Origin: Ruminococcaceae bacterium UBA3451
GTDB taxonomy: Bacteria; Bacillota; Clostridia; Oscillospirales; Acutalibacteraceae
Length of the DNA: 6,380 bases
Direction: 5' to 3'
NCBI GenBank assembly: GCA_002378845.1
Contig: DFRY01000048.1
Location: 64,485-70,864, forward strand
Shown here: piece by piece, positions 1-5,135 of the stretch
Layout of the letters: each line of letters starts with the position of its first letter
Numbering within the stretch: the first letter of the stretch is position 1
Program-made: the position numbers and the translations under genes
The notes under the pieces: generated by a model
The model's input: the letters and a program-made list of their open reading frames with translations, nothing else
The model's database searches: none
Told to the model about the DNA's origin: nothing

Positions 1-300
1 TGCATAACTTGCAGCAAACAAAGCACCCGCAACAACAACAAGCGAGAGCAGATAACACCGTACCGACGTACTGGCGTGATACCCACCGGCAAACTTTCGA
101 AGTATTGCATACGCTCCATAAAACACGATACTTTCGAGCAACATTCGACTGACTAAACCTAAAAGCAAAACCGTCGCGACATGAATCGCGGAAGTCAGAA
201 GAATATAAACTCCATACTCATAGGTTTCACGGTCTTCCGTCTGAATGGCACCGCGTGCAATCATTCTGTTCGCCACATGACTTGAAAGAGTTGACAGCAT
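1..300 (-). CDS. agrB: AgrB-like peptide-processing membrane endopeptidase (N-terminal 100 residues, cut by window edge)
   Basis: AgrB is an integral membrane cysteine endopeptidase. It removes the C-terminal tail of the AgrD precursor and helps form the thiolactone ring of the autoinducing peptide. The first 100 codons are visible and remain open at the window edge, so the 3' half is missing only because of the cut. The diagnostic stretch RKFAGGYHA lies at residues 68-76. The putative catalytic His75 and Cys82 are seven residues apart, as in Staphylococcus aureus AgrB (His77/Cys84). Hydrophobic segments at about 31-50, 55-67 and 83-99 fit membrane helices. The ATG shares one base with the TAA stop of agrD (TAATG), and no clear Shine-Dalgarno precedes it, so translation is probably coupled to agrD. 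The family call rests on motif recognition and on the neighbouring agrD, agrC and agrA. Confidence 0.93.
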   Translation of the reverse strand, partial: MLSTLSSHVANRMIARGAIQTEDRETYEYGVYILLTSAIHVATVLLLGLVSRMLLESIVFYGAYAILRKFAGGYHASTSVRCYLLSLVVVAGALFAASYA

Positions 301-455
301 TAGATTTTTCTGAACTTTTTCAACCCTGCCGGTGCCTTCGGCTGATAGAAGATAAAGCAAGAGGTGGAATTGGCGCTGGTTGTTAAAGCTTTCTCTGTCG
401 CTTTAGCGGCCATAAAAACAACCTTTGTGCTTAACGATTTTTTTACATTTTCCAT
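300..455 (-). CDS. agrD: AgrD-like cyclic autoinducer peptide precursor, 51 aa
   Basis: This small gene encodes the precursor of a secreted quorum-sensing peptide. The 51-residue product starts MENVKKSLSTKVVF and has an Ala/Lys-rich stretch (about 10-28) that could form the amphipathic membrane-associated leader helix. The core NSTSCFIFYQPKAP (29-42) holds the ring-forming Cys33, and a charged tail ending LKKFRKI follows. The Cys-aromatic/hydrophobic ring plus a QPKAP recognition tail is typical of clostridial and Listeria AgrD. The predicted product is a thiolactone of Cys33 with Tyr37 (ring CFIFY) or Phe36 (ring CFIF), carrying a short exocyclic tail from the NSTS side. The start is fixed by AGGAGG eight bases upstream of the ATG. 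The gene lies directly before agrB with a one-base overlap and is preceded by its own promoter and LytTR repeats. The exact ring and N-terminal cut are inferred. Confidence 0.93.
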   Translation of the reverse strand: MENVKKSLSTKVVFMAAKATEKALTTSANSTSCFIFYQPKAPAGLKKFRKI

Positions 456-486
456 TTGAAATTCCTCCTAAAATTTATTTAATCTT

Positions 487-514
487 ATAATAATCCATTT
501 TATTTATTTTTCAA
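487..514 (-). promoter_or_regulatory. Promoter of agrDB (-35 TTGAAA, -10 TATTAT)
   Basis: On the minus strand TTGAAA (509-514) and TATTAT (487-492) are separated by 16 bp, which places transcription start near 480, about 25 bases before the agrD ATG. The -35 box sits only eight bases downstream of the proximal LytTR-type repeat, the position expected for an activator contacting RNA polymerase. The slightly short spacer suggests dependence on the activator. An alternative -10 (TATAAG, 484-489) overlaps but gives a 19-bp spacer. Boxes were assigned by eye. Confidence 0.7.
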
Positions 515-522
515 TAGAAAAC

Positions 523-560
523 CGATAAACGATAGTAAAATGGCGATAAACGATAGTAAA
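523..560 (-). promoter_or_regulatory. Probable AgrA (LytTR) operator: two perfect 17-bp direct repeats, 21-bp period
   Basis: The plus-strand sequence cgataaacgatagtaaa occurs at 523-539 and again, identical, at 544-560, a period of exactly 21 bp (two helical turns). On the minus strand each contains ATCGTTTAT (525-533 and 546-554), which matches the LytTR consensus [TA][AC][CA]GTTN[AG][TC] at eight of nine positions. Paired direct repeats two turns apart just upstream of a -35 box are the known architecture of AgrA-controlled promoters. With a LytTR regulator encoded 1.3 kb away on the same strand, this is most likely where AgrA activates agrDB. Binding is inferred. Confidence 0.85.
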
Positions 561-596
561 GCGCCTATTTTGTGACCAAAAACACAAAATAGGCGC
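561..596 (-). terminator. Hairpin after agrC, probable intrinsic terminator of agrAC
   Basis: A perfect 14-bp stem (561-574 with 583-596) with an 8-base loop lies four bases beyond the agrC stop codon. On the minus strand it is followed by TTTACTATCG, a weak U-tract that is already part of the distal LytTR repeat. It should end much agrAC transcription, but some read-through into agrDB is plausible. The plus strand has a better T-run (597-601), but no plus-strand gene is there to terminate. Confidence 0.8.
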
Positions 597-599
597 TTT

Positions 600-1892
600 T
601 TAGCGGTTAAATATAATATTGCTATGGAATATATGGCATTCCTCGTCGTAATAGCAATCCATCGTTCCGTCATAACGGATAATTGATTTTTGTATACTTA
701 ACATTCCGATTCCATGGTTGGACTTGTCTTTCTTCGTAGTCACAAATTGATGGTTTACAATAAGCGGTTCCTGGTCACAGCTGTTTTTCATGCTGATTAC
801 CACAAAAGCCCCGTTTCGATTATAAAATGAAATTTCAATTATCTTTTGTTTTGACCGTTTACAGGATTCGATTGCATTGTCCAGCAGATTGGTTACGACC
901 GAACACAAATCCACGTCATTCATAAAATCAAGGCTAACCCCTTCGTTACTGACCGAAAGATTGATTTTTTCGGAATCGCACTGTTCCAGCTTCTGACTGC
1001 AAATTACATCCAGCATCTTATTCCCCGAAATGGGAACGGAGTTCGACAGATTATAATGGTCGGAAATGGAAGAGAGATAGCTTTTAATTTTTGAAATATC
1101 GTTAGCCTGAGCCAGCGTGTCGATTGCCGCGATATGATTTTTAATATCGTGAACCAGTAATCTGGAATTTTCATACTGGCTTTGTATGATCTTATAATAA
1201 TCGTGGTCAATTTGCTGTTTTTGATTCGCCAGTTCCAATGCTGTTATTTGTTGGTTGGTTTTCAGCAGATTTTCGTAAATATCGAATACCGCAATATTTG
1301 CAAACAAAAGCAGCAGGGAGCCAAACGAAAGTATCAAATAATATTGCGGTGGAAAGTTCACTTGAAGAGATAAAAAGTAGATTTCAGAAAGAACAAAAAA
1401 CGAAGCGCCGGGCAGAATAAATAACCGAACTATTTTGCTGTTTATACCAATATCCTTCGTTTCGCGTATGGACAGCTGCTCAATCGCCTTGCACAGCAGA
1501 AAAAACAGTAGCTTACTGATTACCGCATCTACAATAAATAAGTCAGTTTGTGCAAAAACGCGCGGATTTTCATAAAAACGATTGAATAAAAAGACCGTTA
1601 TTATTTCACTGATAAACATAAAAAAGGAAATCATAATCGCGTGGAACACAACGGATTTTAATCTGGTATCAAAATAAAACTGAGCCATAATAATATTAGC
1701 TAATGTAAACAGAACGATATTCACGATTGGCTGGTTCAAAAAATTCAGTCCAAAAAGAATCGAATAGCTCACAGCCGTGTAAAGCATAATGGATTTAAAA
1801 CTTTTTATCTTTTCAAATACGTTATTGTAATATTGATAAACTACAACCGCCTCAAAAACATAAAGAACCAAAATCAATCCTGATTTTATCAC
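600..1892 (-). CDS. agrC: AgrC-like peptide-sensing GHKL histidine kinase
   Basis: This 430-aa membrane histidine kinase is expected to sense the cyclic peptide made from agrD and phosphorylate AgrA. Residues 1-205 form six or seven hydrophobic segments (about 5-22, 35-50, 55-72, 82-104, 118-135, 155-176, 184-205), the usual AgrC sensor layout. A helical, Gln-rich linker (210-245) leads to the dimerisation segment with phosphoacceptor His248 in HDIKNH (248-253). The ATP-binding part has an N-box NLLDNAIES (335-343) and a G-box around NHGIGM (392-397), typical of the HATPase_c_5 (GHKL) group. Start is GTG, preceded by AGGAGG seven bases upstream inside the last codons of agrA; an ATG two bases earlier is out of frame and runs straight into TGA. 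The gene begins one base after the agrA stop, so the pair is co-transcribed. All catalytic motifs are intact. Confidence 0.93.
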   Translation of the reverse strand: MIKSGLILVLYVFEAVVVYQYYNNVFEKIKSFKSIMLYTAVSYSILFGLNFLNQPIVNIVLFTLANIIMAQFYFDTRLKSVVFHAIMISFFMFISEIITVFLFNRFYENPRVFAQTDLFIVDAVISKLLFFLLCKAIEQLSIRETKDIGINSKIVRLFILPGASFFVLSEIYFLSLQVNFPPQYYLILSFGSLLLLFANIAVFDIYENLLKTNQQITALELANQKQQIDHDYYKIIQSQYENSRLLVHDIKNHIAAIDTLAQANDISKIKSYLSSISDHYNLSNSVPISGNKMLDVICSQKLEQCDSEKINLSVSNEGVSLDFMNDVDLCSVVTNLLDNAIESCKRSKQKIIEISFYNRNGAFVVISMKNSCDQEPLIVNHQFVTTKKDKSNHGIGMLSIQKSIIRYDGTMDCYYDEECHIFHSNIIFNR

Positions 1893-1893
1893 A

Positions 1894-2595
1894 TTATCGC
1901 CTCCTTTCCATCAGCTTGAAGAATTCCCGTTGGAATTGATAATATTTTCGTTGTGAAATATCTGCCGTCACGGTTTGACCGACACCATATTTTAAAAGAA
2001 CCGAGCTTTTTCCGAACCGCACAACGTAATTTAAATTCACTAAATAACTGTTGTGCGGCTGGGAAAAGAACGTTTCGTACAAATTCTCTTTCCAAAAGTT
2101 TAAAGTGTAATTGGTGTAATATGTTTTTTGATTTGTAATAAGCACCGTTTTTCCGTTTTCCGAAAAGGCGCACACGATTTCCTGTATATTTACAGAAATC
2201 ATTTCCCCATCCGACTTAAACGAAATTTTTCGGTTTCGCTCCAGCGCGGAGTCAAGACTTCTGTACAGCCTTGTTTTTTGAACCGGCTTTTGTAAATAGC
2301 GAAAAGCGTTCAAATCAAATGCGTCATCCAAGTAATTTTCAAACGCCGTAATCATAAATAAAACAATGTTCGGGTTTTGCTCTTTCAGCCAGTAGCCTGC
2401 CTTAATGCCGTTAATCTTTTTCATTTCAACATCTAAAAAAGCAAGATCAAAAATTTTAGTTTGCGCCGTCAGTTCTTCGCCGGATTCAAAAGAAGAAATA
2501 CTGTACTCCAGATTTTTCTGTTCAAAATAAGCAGATATATAATCTTTCATCTGATCTCTTATTACCGGGTTGTCGTCACAAATTGCAATCCGCAT
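1894..2595 (-). CDS. agrA: AgrA-like response regulator (receiver + LytTR DNA-binding domain)
   Basis: This 233-aa transcription activator is expected to be phosphorylated by the adjacent AgrC. The receiver domain (about 1-120) has the acidic pair Asp7-Asp8, phosphoacceptor Asp55 in FLDVEM, Thr83 and Lys103 in LQKP, so all residues needed for phosphorylation are present. The LytTR domain (about 125-230) has the characteristic HNSYLVNLNYV stretch (181-191) and binds paired direct repeats such as those at 523-560. The chosen ATG at 2593-2595 has AGGAGG seven bases upstream. A longer reading from a TTG at 2616 would add MSKGGIF, but those codons are the ribosome binding site itself, so the shorter start is preferred. 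The coding end carries the agrC ribosome binding site (codons for ERR). The gene is first in the agrAC unit. Confidence 0.93.
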   Translation of the reverse strand: MRIAICDDNPVIRDQMKDYISAYFEQKNLEYSISSFESGEELTAQTKIFDLAFLDVEMKKINGIKAGYWLKEQNPNIVLFMITAFENYLDDAFDLNAFRYLQKPVQKTRLYRSLDSALERNRKISFKSDGEMISVNIQEIVCAFSENGKTVLITNQKTYYTNYTLNFWKENLYETFFSQPHNSYLVNLNYVVRFGKSSVLLKYGVGQTVTADISQRKYYQFQREFFKLMERRR

Positions 2596-2627
2596 AAATA
2601 TTCCTCCTTTTGACAAAATCCTCCTCT

Positions 2628-2656
2628 ATTATACACATTAATTTTCTTGTAATCAA
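2628..2656 (-). promoter_or_regulatory. Sigma-A-like promoter of agrAC (-35 TTGATT, 17 bp, -10 TATAAT)
   Basis: On the minus strand TTGATT (2651-2656) is followed after 17 bp by a consensus TATAAT (2628-2633). Transcription would start near 2621, about 25 bases before the agrA ATG. No LytTR-type repeat is visible upstream, so the sensor pair looks constitutively expressed, unlike agrDB. The leader has two GGAGG motifs in a row (2619-2624 and 2602-2607); the second is the one correctly spaced for agrA. Confidence 0.85.
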
Positions 2657-2773
2657 TTTCTATTCGTTCACGGGGTAAAATTATCCGGACTGCTTTTGGG
2701 ACACATTCTTTTATTTTTTGCTTGCTTCATAATGACATATCGGCATTATTTTGAAGAATATTATAGTGCACCA

Positions 2774-2804
2774 AAAAGGCCCGGTCTGAAAAACCGAGCC
2801 TTTT
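2774..2804 (-). terminator. Intrinsic-terminator-like hairpin
   Basis: Arms 2774-2785 and 2793-2804 form a 12-bp stem with a 7-base loop. The single mismatch is C-A on the plus strand but a G-U wobble on the minus strand, where a run of five T also follows, so the minus strand is favoured. No minus-strand gene ends here, and the plus strand upstream is only the divergent agrA promoter, so the gene it served is missing or unrecognised. Confidence 0.5.
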
Positions 2805-2824
2805 CAATTGCTTTAACCAGCCCC

Positions 2825-2846
2825 AAAGCCGATAAATTGGCTTTTT
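2825..2846 (+). terminator. Weak hairpin followed by T-run
   Basis: aaagcc (2825-2830) pairs with ggcttt (2839-2844) around an 8-base loop; the last three T of the stem run on into TT. With only six base pairs it is a marginal terminator, recorded because it sits next to another orphan hairpin in a gene-free stretch. Confidence 0.3.
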
Positions 2847-2910
2847 ATCAATAAAACAACCTAAATATAAAATAAAAAAGAAGGCGGTAACTTAATTTAC
2901 ATCAGCTTAG

Positions 2911-3123
2911 GCGGCTGATCGTGTCCGGCTTAACCGACCATTTAGGGGAATTAAAAATTCCTGCACTCGACCTTGCGGCGCTTCCATTGATGCAAACGCA
3001 AAGTTCTGCCCGGAATGCGGAGCTCCGCAAACAGCCCGTGAAAGTGTTTGCAGTCACTGCGGTGCAAAACTTGCGGGCGGCGCGAAATTTTGCCCGGAGT
3101 GCGGCACGCCGGCATCCAATTAG
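2911..3123 (+). pseudogene. C-terminal double-zinc-ribbon remnant, probably of a lost SPFH-domain partner gene
   Basis: The frame is open from the codon after a TAG at 2908 to a TAG at 3121 and has no ATG, GTG or TTG. From 2962 it reads as a double zinc ribbon: CTRPCGASIDANAKFCPECG, then VCSHCG and FCPECG, ending TPASN. That gives four cysteine knuckles, the first spaced C-x3-C instead of the usual C-x2-C. Such ribbons form the extreme C-terminus of many longer bacterial proteins, including SPFH-domain (YdjI-like) proteins often encoded next to YdjG-like zinc-ribbon membrane proteins, which is what follows 70 bases downstream. The body of the gene is absent and no promoter or start is evident, so a 5' deletion is the simplest reading. 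A tiny zinc-binding protein with an unusual start cannot be excluded. The codons before 2962 resemble no family I recognise. Confidence 0.6.
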
Positions 3124-3193
3124 CAGATTTGTCAAAACACGGAATGCAGTAAAAGAACTGTATTTGACTTTATAAAAATGGGGTGAATTACAT

Positions 3194-4390
3194 ATGGAGT
3201 CGGTATTGACAAACGAAAGCCTGAAAGTGAACGGGGAACATGTAAAATGCCCATCCTGCGCAGCGGAAATGGTGTTCAGCCCGGAAGAAGAACTGCTTGT
3301 TTGCCCTTATTGTGGCACGCACCAGGAAATTGCAGCCGGCAACGATCCCATTGAGGAACATAATTTTGAGTTTTGCCAAACTGGCTCGGGAGAATGGGGG
3401 GTGGCGACAAAAATAATTCATTGCGACAACTGCGGCGCCGATATGGTAGCCGATACAAACGTTACCGCGCGGGTATGCGCATATTGCGGATCCCCCATGT
3501 TAACGCAGGCTGAAAATCCGGACAATGTTTCGCCGGAAGCAGTTCTTCCATTTAAAATTGCGGCCGATACCGCAAAGCTTTACTTTAAAGAGTGGGTAAA
3601 AAGAAGATTCTTTGCGCCGCGTGCCCTTCGGGATGCGAGTTCGCTGCAGCGGCTCAACGGCGTTTACATTCCTCATTTTACATACGATTGCAATACCCGG
3701 TCTGACTACCACGCGCAGGCCGGAACGCATTATTACGAAACCGAAATGGTCACGGTTCAACGGGACGGCAAAACCATAACGGAACCGCGGCAAATCATGA
3801 AAACCCGGTGGACGCCGGTAAGCGGTAATTTTTCAAGCAGCTTTGACGATGTGCTGGTACTTGCTTCAGAAAATGTCGACAGCAAGCTGGTCAGTCTGGA
3901 GTTCGACTTGAACGATTTGGTTCCGTACCAAAAGGAGTACATTTACAGTTTCCTTGCTGAAAACAATAGTATCAGCAAAGAAGCGTGTTGGAATACCGCG
4001 CAAAATATTATTAAAACAAAGCTGGAAATGGAAATTACGAAAACGATTGCTGCGGATGAAATAAGGTCCCTTTCGTTTACAACGGATTACAGAAACATCA
4101 CGTTTAAAAGCATTTTTCTTCCGGTCTGGATTTCTTCTTATCAGTTCAAAGGGAAAACCTATAAATTTATGATTAATGGGCAATCCGGTGAAATTAACGG
4201 GCAGGCACCGTTCAGCGCGCTGCGCGTTTCGCTCAGTATGATCGGTTCCATTCTTCTTTCGGCACTGTTTTTTGCACTGAACCCCATTTTGGGTATATTT
4301 GCAATCATCGGCTGTACCGCACTTCTGCTAAACTTAGGTTCCGGAAAATCAAAAATGAAACTGCCCGAAGGTAAGCAAAAGAAAAAATAA
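3194..4390 (+). CDS. Zinc-ribbon membrane protein, YdjG-like (TFIIB-type zinc ribbon-containing protein)
   Basis: The 398-aa protein has two N-terminal zinc ribbons, Cys19/Cys22 with Cys37/Cys40 and Cys77/Cys80 with Cys95/Cys98. A long soluble region (about 110-340) includes VLPFKIA (117-123), YIPHFTYDC (158-166) and INGQSGEINGQAP (327-339). Two adjacent membrane helices (about 344-362 and 364-382) precede a Lys-rich tail. This layout matches proteins annotated as TFIIB-type zinc ribbon-containing, including Bacillus subtilis YdjG, which helps place an SPFH protein (YdjI) at the membrane in an envelope-stress cluster. Applying that role here is inference; no enzymatic motif is visible. The ATG is preceded by GGGGTGA about eight bases upstream. 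No convincing promoter lies in the 70 bases after the zinc-ribbon remnant, so it was probably once downstream in an operon with the lost gene. It ends at a strong hairpin. Confidence 0.85.
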   Translation: MESVLTNESLKVNGEHVKCPSCAAEMVFSPEEELLVCPYCGTHQEIAAGNDPIEEHNFEFCQTGSGEWGVATKIIHCDNCGADMVADTNVTARVCAYCGSPMLTQAENPDNVSPEAVLPFKIAADTAKLYFKEWVKRRFFAPRALRDASSLQRLNGVYIPHFTYDCNTRSDYHAQAGTHYYETEMVTVQRDGKTITEPRQIMKTRWTPVSGNFSSSFDDVLVLASENVDSKLVSLEFDLNDLVPYQKEYIYSFLAENNSISKEACWNTAQNIIKTKLEMEITKTIAADEIRSLSFTTDYRNITFKSIFLPVWISSYQFKGKTYKFMINGQSGEINGQAPFSALRVSLSMIGSILLSALFFALNPILGIFAIIGCTALLLNLGSGKSKMKLPEGKQKKK

Positions 4391-4397
4391 ATACGAC

Positions 4398-4449
4398 TGC
4401 AACAACAGAAACCCCCGGCTCGAAAGAACCGGGGGTTTCTGTTGTTGCA
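4398..4449. terminator. Bidirectional terminator with a 21-bp perfect stem
   Basis: Arms 4398-4418 and 4429-4449 are perfectly complementary over 21 bp around a 10-base loop, with a GC-rich inner half (acccccgg / ccgggggt). It lies between the convergent zinc-ribbon gene, which ends 8 bases before it, and the GyrI-like gene, which ends 4 bases after it, so it can serve both. Neither side has a clean poly-U run; the inner stem is followed by U-rich bases that belong to the outer stem. Confidence 0.85.
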
Positions 4450-4452
4450 ATG

Positions 4453-4908
4453 CTATTTTATCGGAACGCAGATTTCGCAATAGTGCCGGCGAACCAACTC
4501 CACTCGGTATCTTTCGAGGATTGGCTTCGTTTCATCAATCGGAATTTCCTGATTTTGAAGTTCCGAATAGATTTCATGCCATGCCTCTTGCACCGCCTGA
4601 GCCGTATGGGTAATTTGAAAAACCGCGTATTCTCCCCCGGAGAGATCCCCCACGTTCACCGAATTTCCGTTTACACGATAATTCTCCGGAATTACGAGAC
4701 AGGTATCATACCTGCAGTTTTCGGGTTTCACTTCTGCGGGGTTATCCCAGGCAATGCCAAGCAGAATAGAATTGTCATCCAAAAAATTATTTTCCCCCGC
4801 CCAGCGTTTTAAATCTTGCATCGTTTGCTGATTGGCGACGCCATAAGGGCCAACACGCCTGATGTACGCAATTCGGTACGGAGGGAGTACTTCCATCTTT
4901 GAATTCAT
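4453..4908 (-). CDS. GyrI-like small-molecule (effector) binding domain protein
   Basis: A stand-alone 151-aa protein of the GyrI-like/AraC effector-binding superfamily, close in length to E. coli SbmC/GyrI (157 aa). Recognisable elements in order are YRIAYIRRVGPYG (11-23), GIAWDNPAEV (51-60), the YDTC strand (67-70), GGEYAVFQI (91-99) and the closing CEICVPIK (144-151). These make the two-repeat alpha/beta fold with a hydrophobic ligand cleft. There is no helix-turn-helix domain, so it is not itself a regulator of the BmrR or Rob type. Members bind hydrophobic or cationic compounds, some inhibit DNA gyrase and some hydrolyse small molecules; the ligand cannot be read from sequence. The ATG has AAAGGAAA about nine bases upstream. 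It is monocistronic, with its own promoter and convergent to the zinc-ribbon gene. Confidence 0.88.
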   Translation of the reverse strand: MNSKMEVLPPYRIAYIRRVGPYGVANQQTMQDLKRWAGENNFLDDNSILLGIAWDNPAEVKPENCRYDTCLVIPENYRVNGNSVNVGDLSGGEYAVFQITHTAQAVQEAWHEIYSELQNQEIPIDETKPILERYRVELVRRHYCEICVPIK

Positions 4909-4936
4909 AGAATAATTTCCTTTCTAAAATGATTCA

Positions 4937-4948
4937 AAGAGATCTCTT
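4937..4948. promoter_or_regulatory. 12-bp perfect palindrome in the leader of the GyrI-like gene
   Basis: aagagatctctt is fully self-complementary and falls at the predicted transcription start of the GyrI-like gene. Its position suits a repressor operator, but a 12-bp palindrome is short enough to arise by chance and no local regulator gene is visible. Confidence 0.3.
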
Positions 4949-4955
4949 CTCCTTC

Positions 4956-4984
4956 ACTATATATCCAATTAAAATAGATTGCAA
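4956..4984 (-). promoter_or_regulatory. Probable promoter of the GyrI-like gene (-35 TTGCAA, 17 bp, -10 TATAGT)
   Basis: On the minus strand TTGCAA (4979-4984) and TATAGT (4956-4961) are 17 bp apart, predicting a start near 4949 and a leader of about 40 bases. The match to sigma-A consensus is moderate, but it is the best pair in the gap upstream of this gene. Confidence 0.55.
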
Positions 4985-5068
4985 AGGTGAATTTAAATGC
5001 TGTAAGTTATTATAAGTTTACACCGGCAGTATTATGAAATTCGACTGATTCTATTTATAATATGACAG

Positions 5069-5105
5069 AAAAAAACCGGGGCAGGGAACCAAAACTCTGC
5101 CCCGG
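5069..5105 (-). terminator. Intrinsic terminator of the beta-helix surface-protein gene
   Basis: On the minus strand CCGGGGCAG (5097-5105) pairs with CTGCCCCGG (5076-5084) around a 12-base loop. A run of seven T (5069-5075) follows. It lies about 25 bases past the stop codon and is a textbook rho-independent terminator. Confidence 0.92.
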
Positions 5106-5114
5106 GGTGCGGTT

Positions 5115-5135
5115 CATAATGAATTTTTCATTATG
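5115..5135. repeat. AT-rich 9-bp inverted repeat spanning the stop codon
   Basis: cataatgaa (5115-5123) and ttcattatg (5127-5135) form a perfect 9-bp stem with a 3-base loop. It covers the TAA stop of the surface-protein gene and precedes the main terminator. It may protect the transcript end or simply be incidental; it is too AT-rich to act as a terminator alone. Confidence 0.45.

Larger units (their letters stand above)
2657..2910. other. Intergenic region without a recognisable gene
   Basis: Between the agrAC promoter and the zinc-ribbon remnant there is AT-rich sequence with stop codons in every frame and no ORF with a ribosome binding site. It contains two small hairpins, listed separately. 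A GAAGGCGGT run at 2880-2888 resembles a ribosome binding site but has no start codon at a suitable distance. This may be debris of a deleted gene's 5' region. Confidence 0.6.

Noticed and set aside
523..560. Repeat pair as a possible CRISPR fragment
   Set aside because: There are only two units with a 4-bp gap and no spacers; position and motif fit a LytTR operator.
1182..1420. Two plus-strand frames of about 60 codons inside agrC
   Set aside because: Both are antisense to a well-supported kinase gene, without ribosome binding sites or recognisable domains.
1889..1894. ATG two bases upstream of the agrC GTG
   Set aside because: It is out of frame with agrC and is followed directly by TGA, so only the GTG can open the kinase frame.
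2596..2616. Longer agrA start at a TTG, adding MSKGGIF
   Set aside because: The added codons consist of the AAAGGAGG ribosome binding site of the internal ATG, and homologues begin at MRIAICDD.
2680..2750. Short minus-strand frame (about 20 codons) beginning MKQAKNKRMC
   Set aside because: It has no ribosome binding site, no family resemblance and ends within the region upstream of the agrA promoter.
2902..3135. 77-codon minus-strand reading frame over the same region
   Set aside because: Its Ala/Arg/Cys-rich translation is the antisense shadow of the zinc-ribbon codons; it has no ribosome binding site.
2921..3175. 84-codon plus-strand reading frame starting at a GTG
   Set aside because: It overlaps the zinc-ribbon frame, shows no recognisable motif and has no ribosome binding site; the cysteine-knuckle pattern is only in the other frame.
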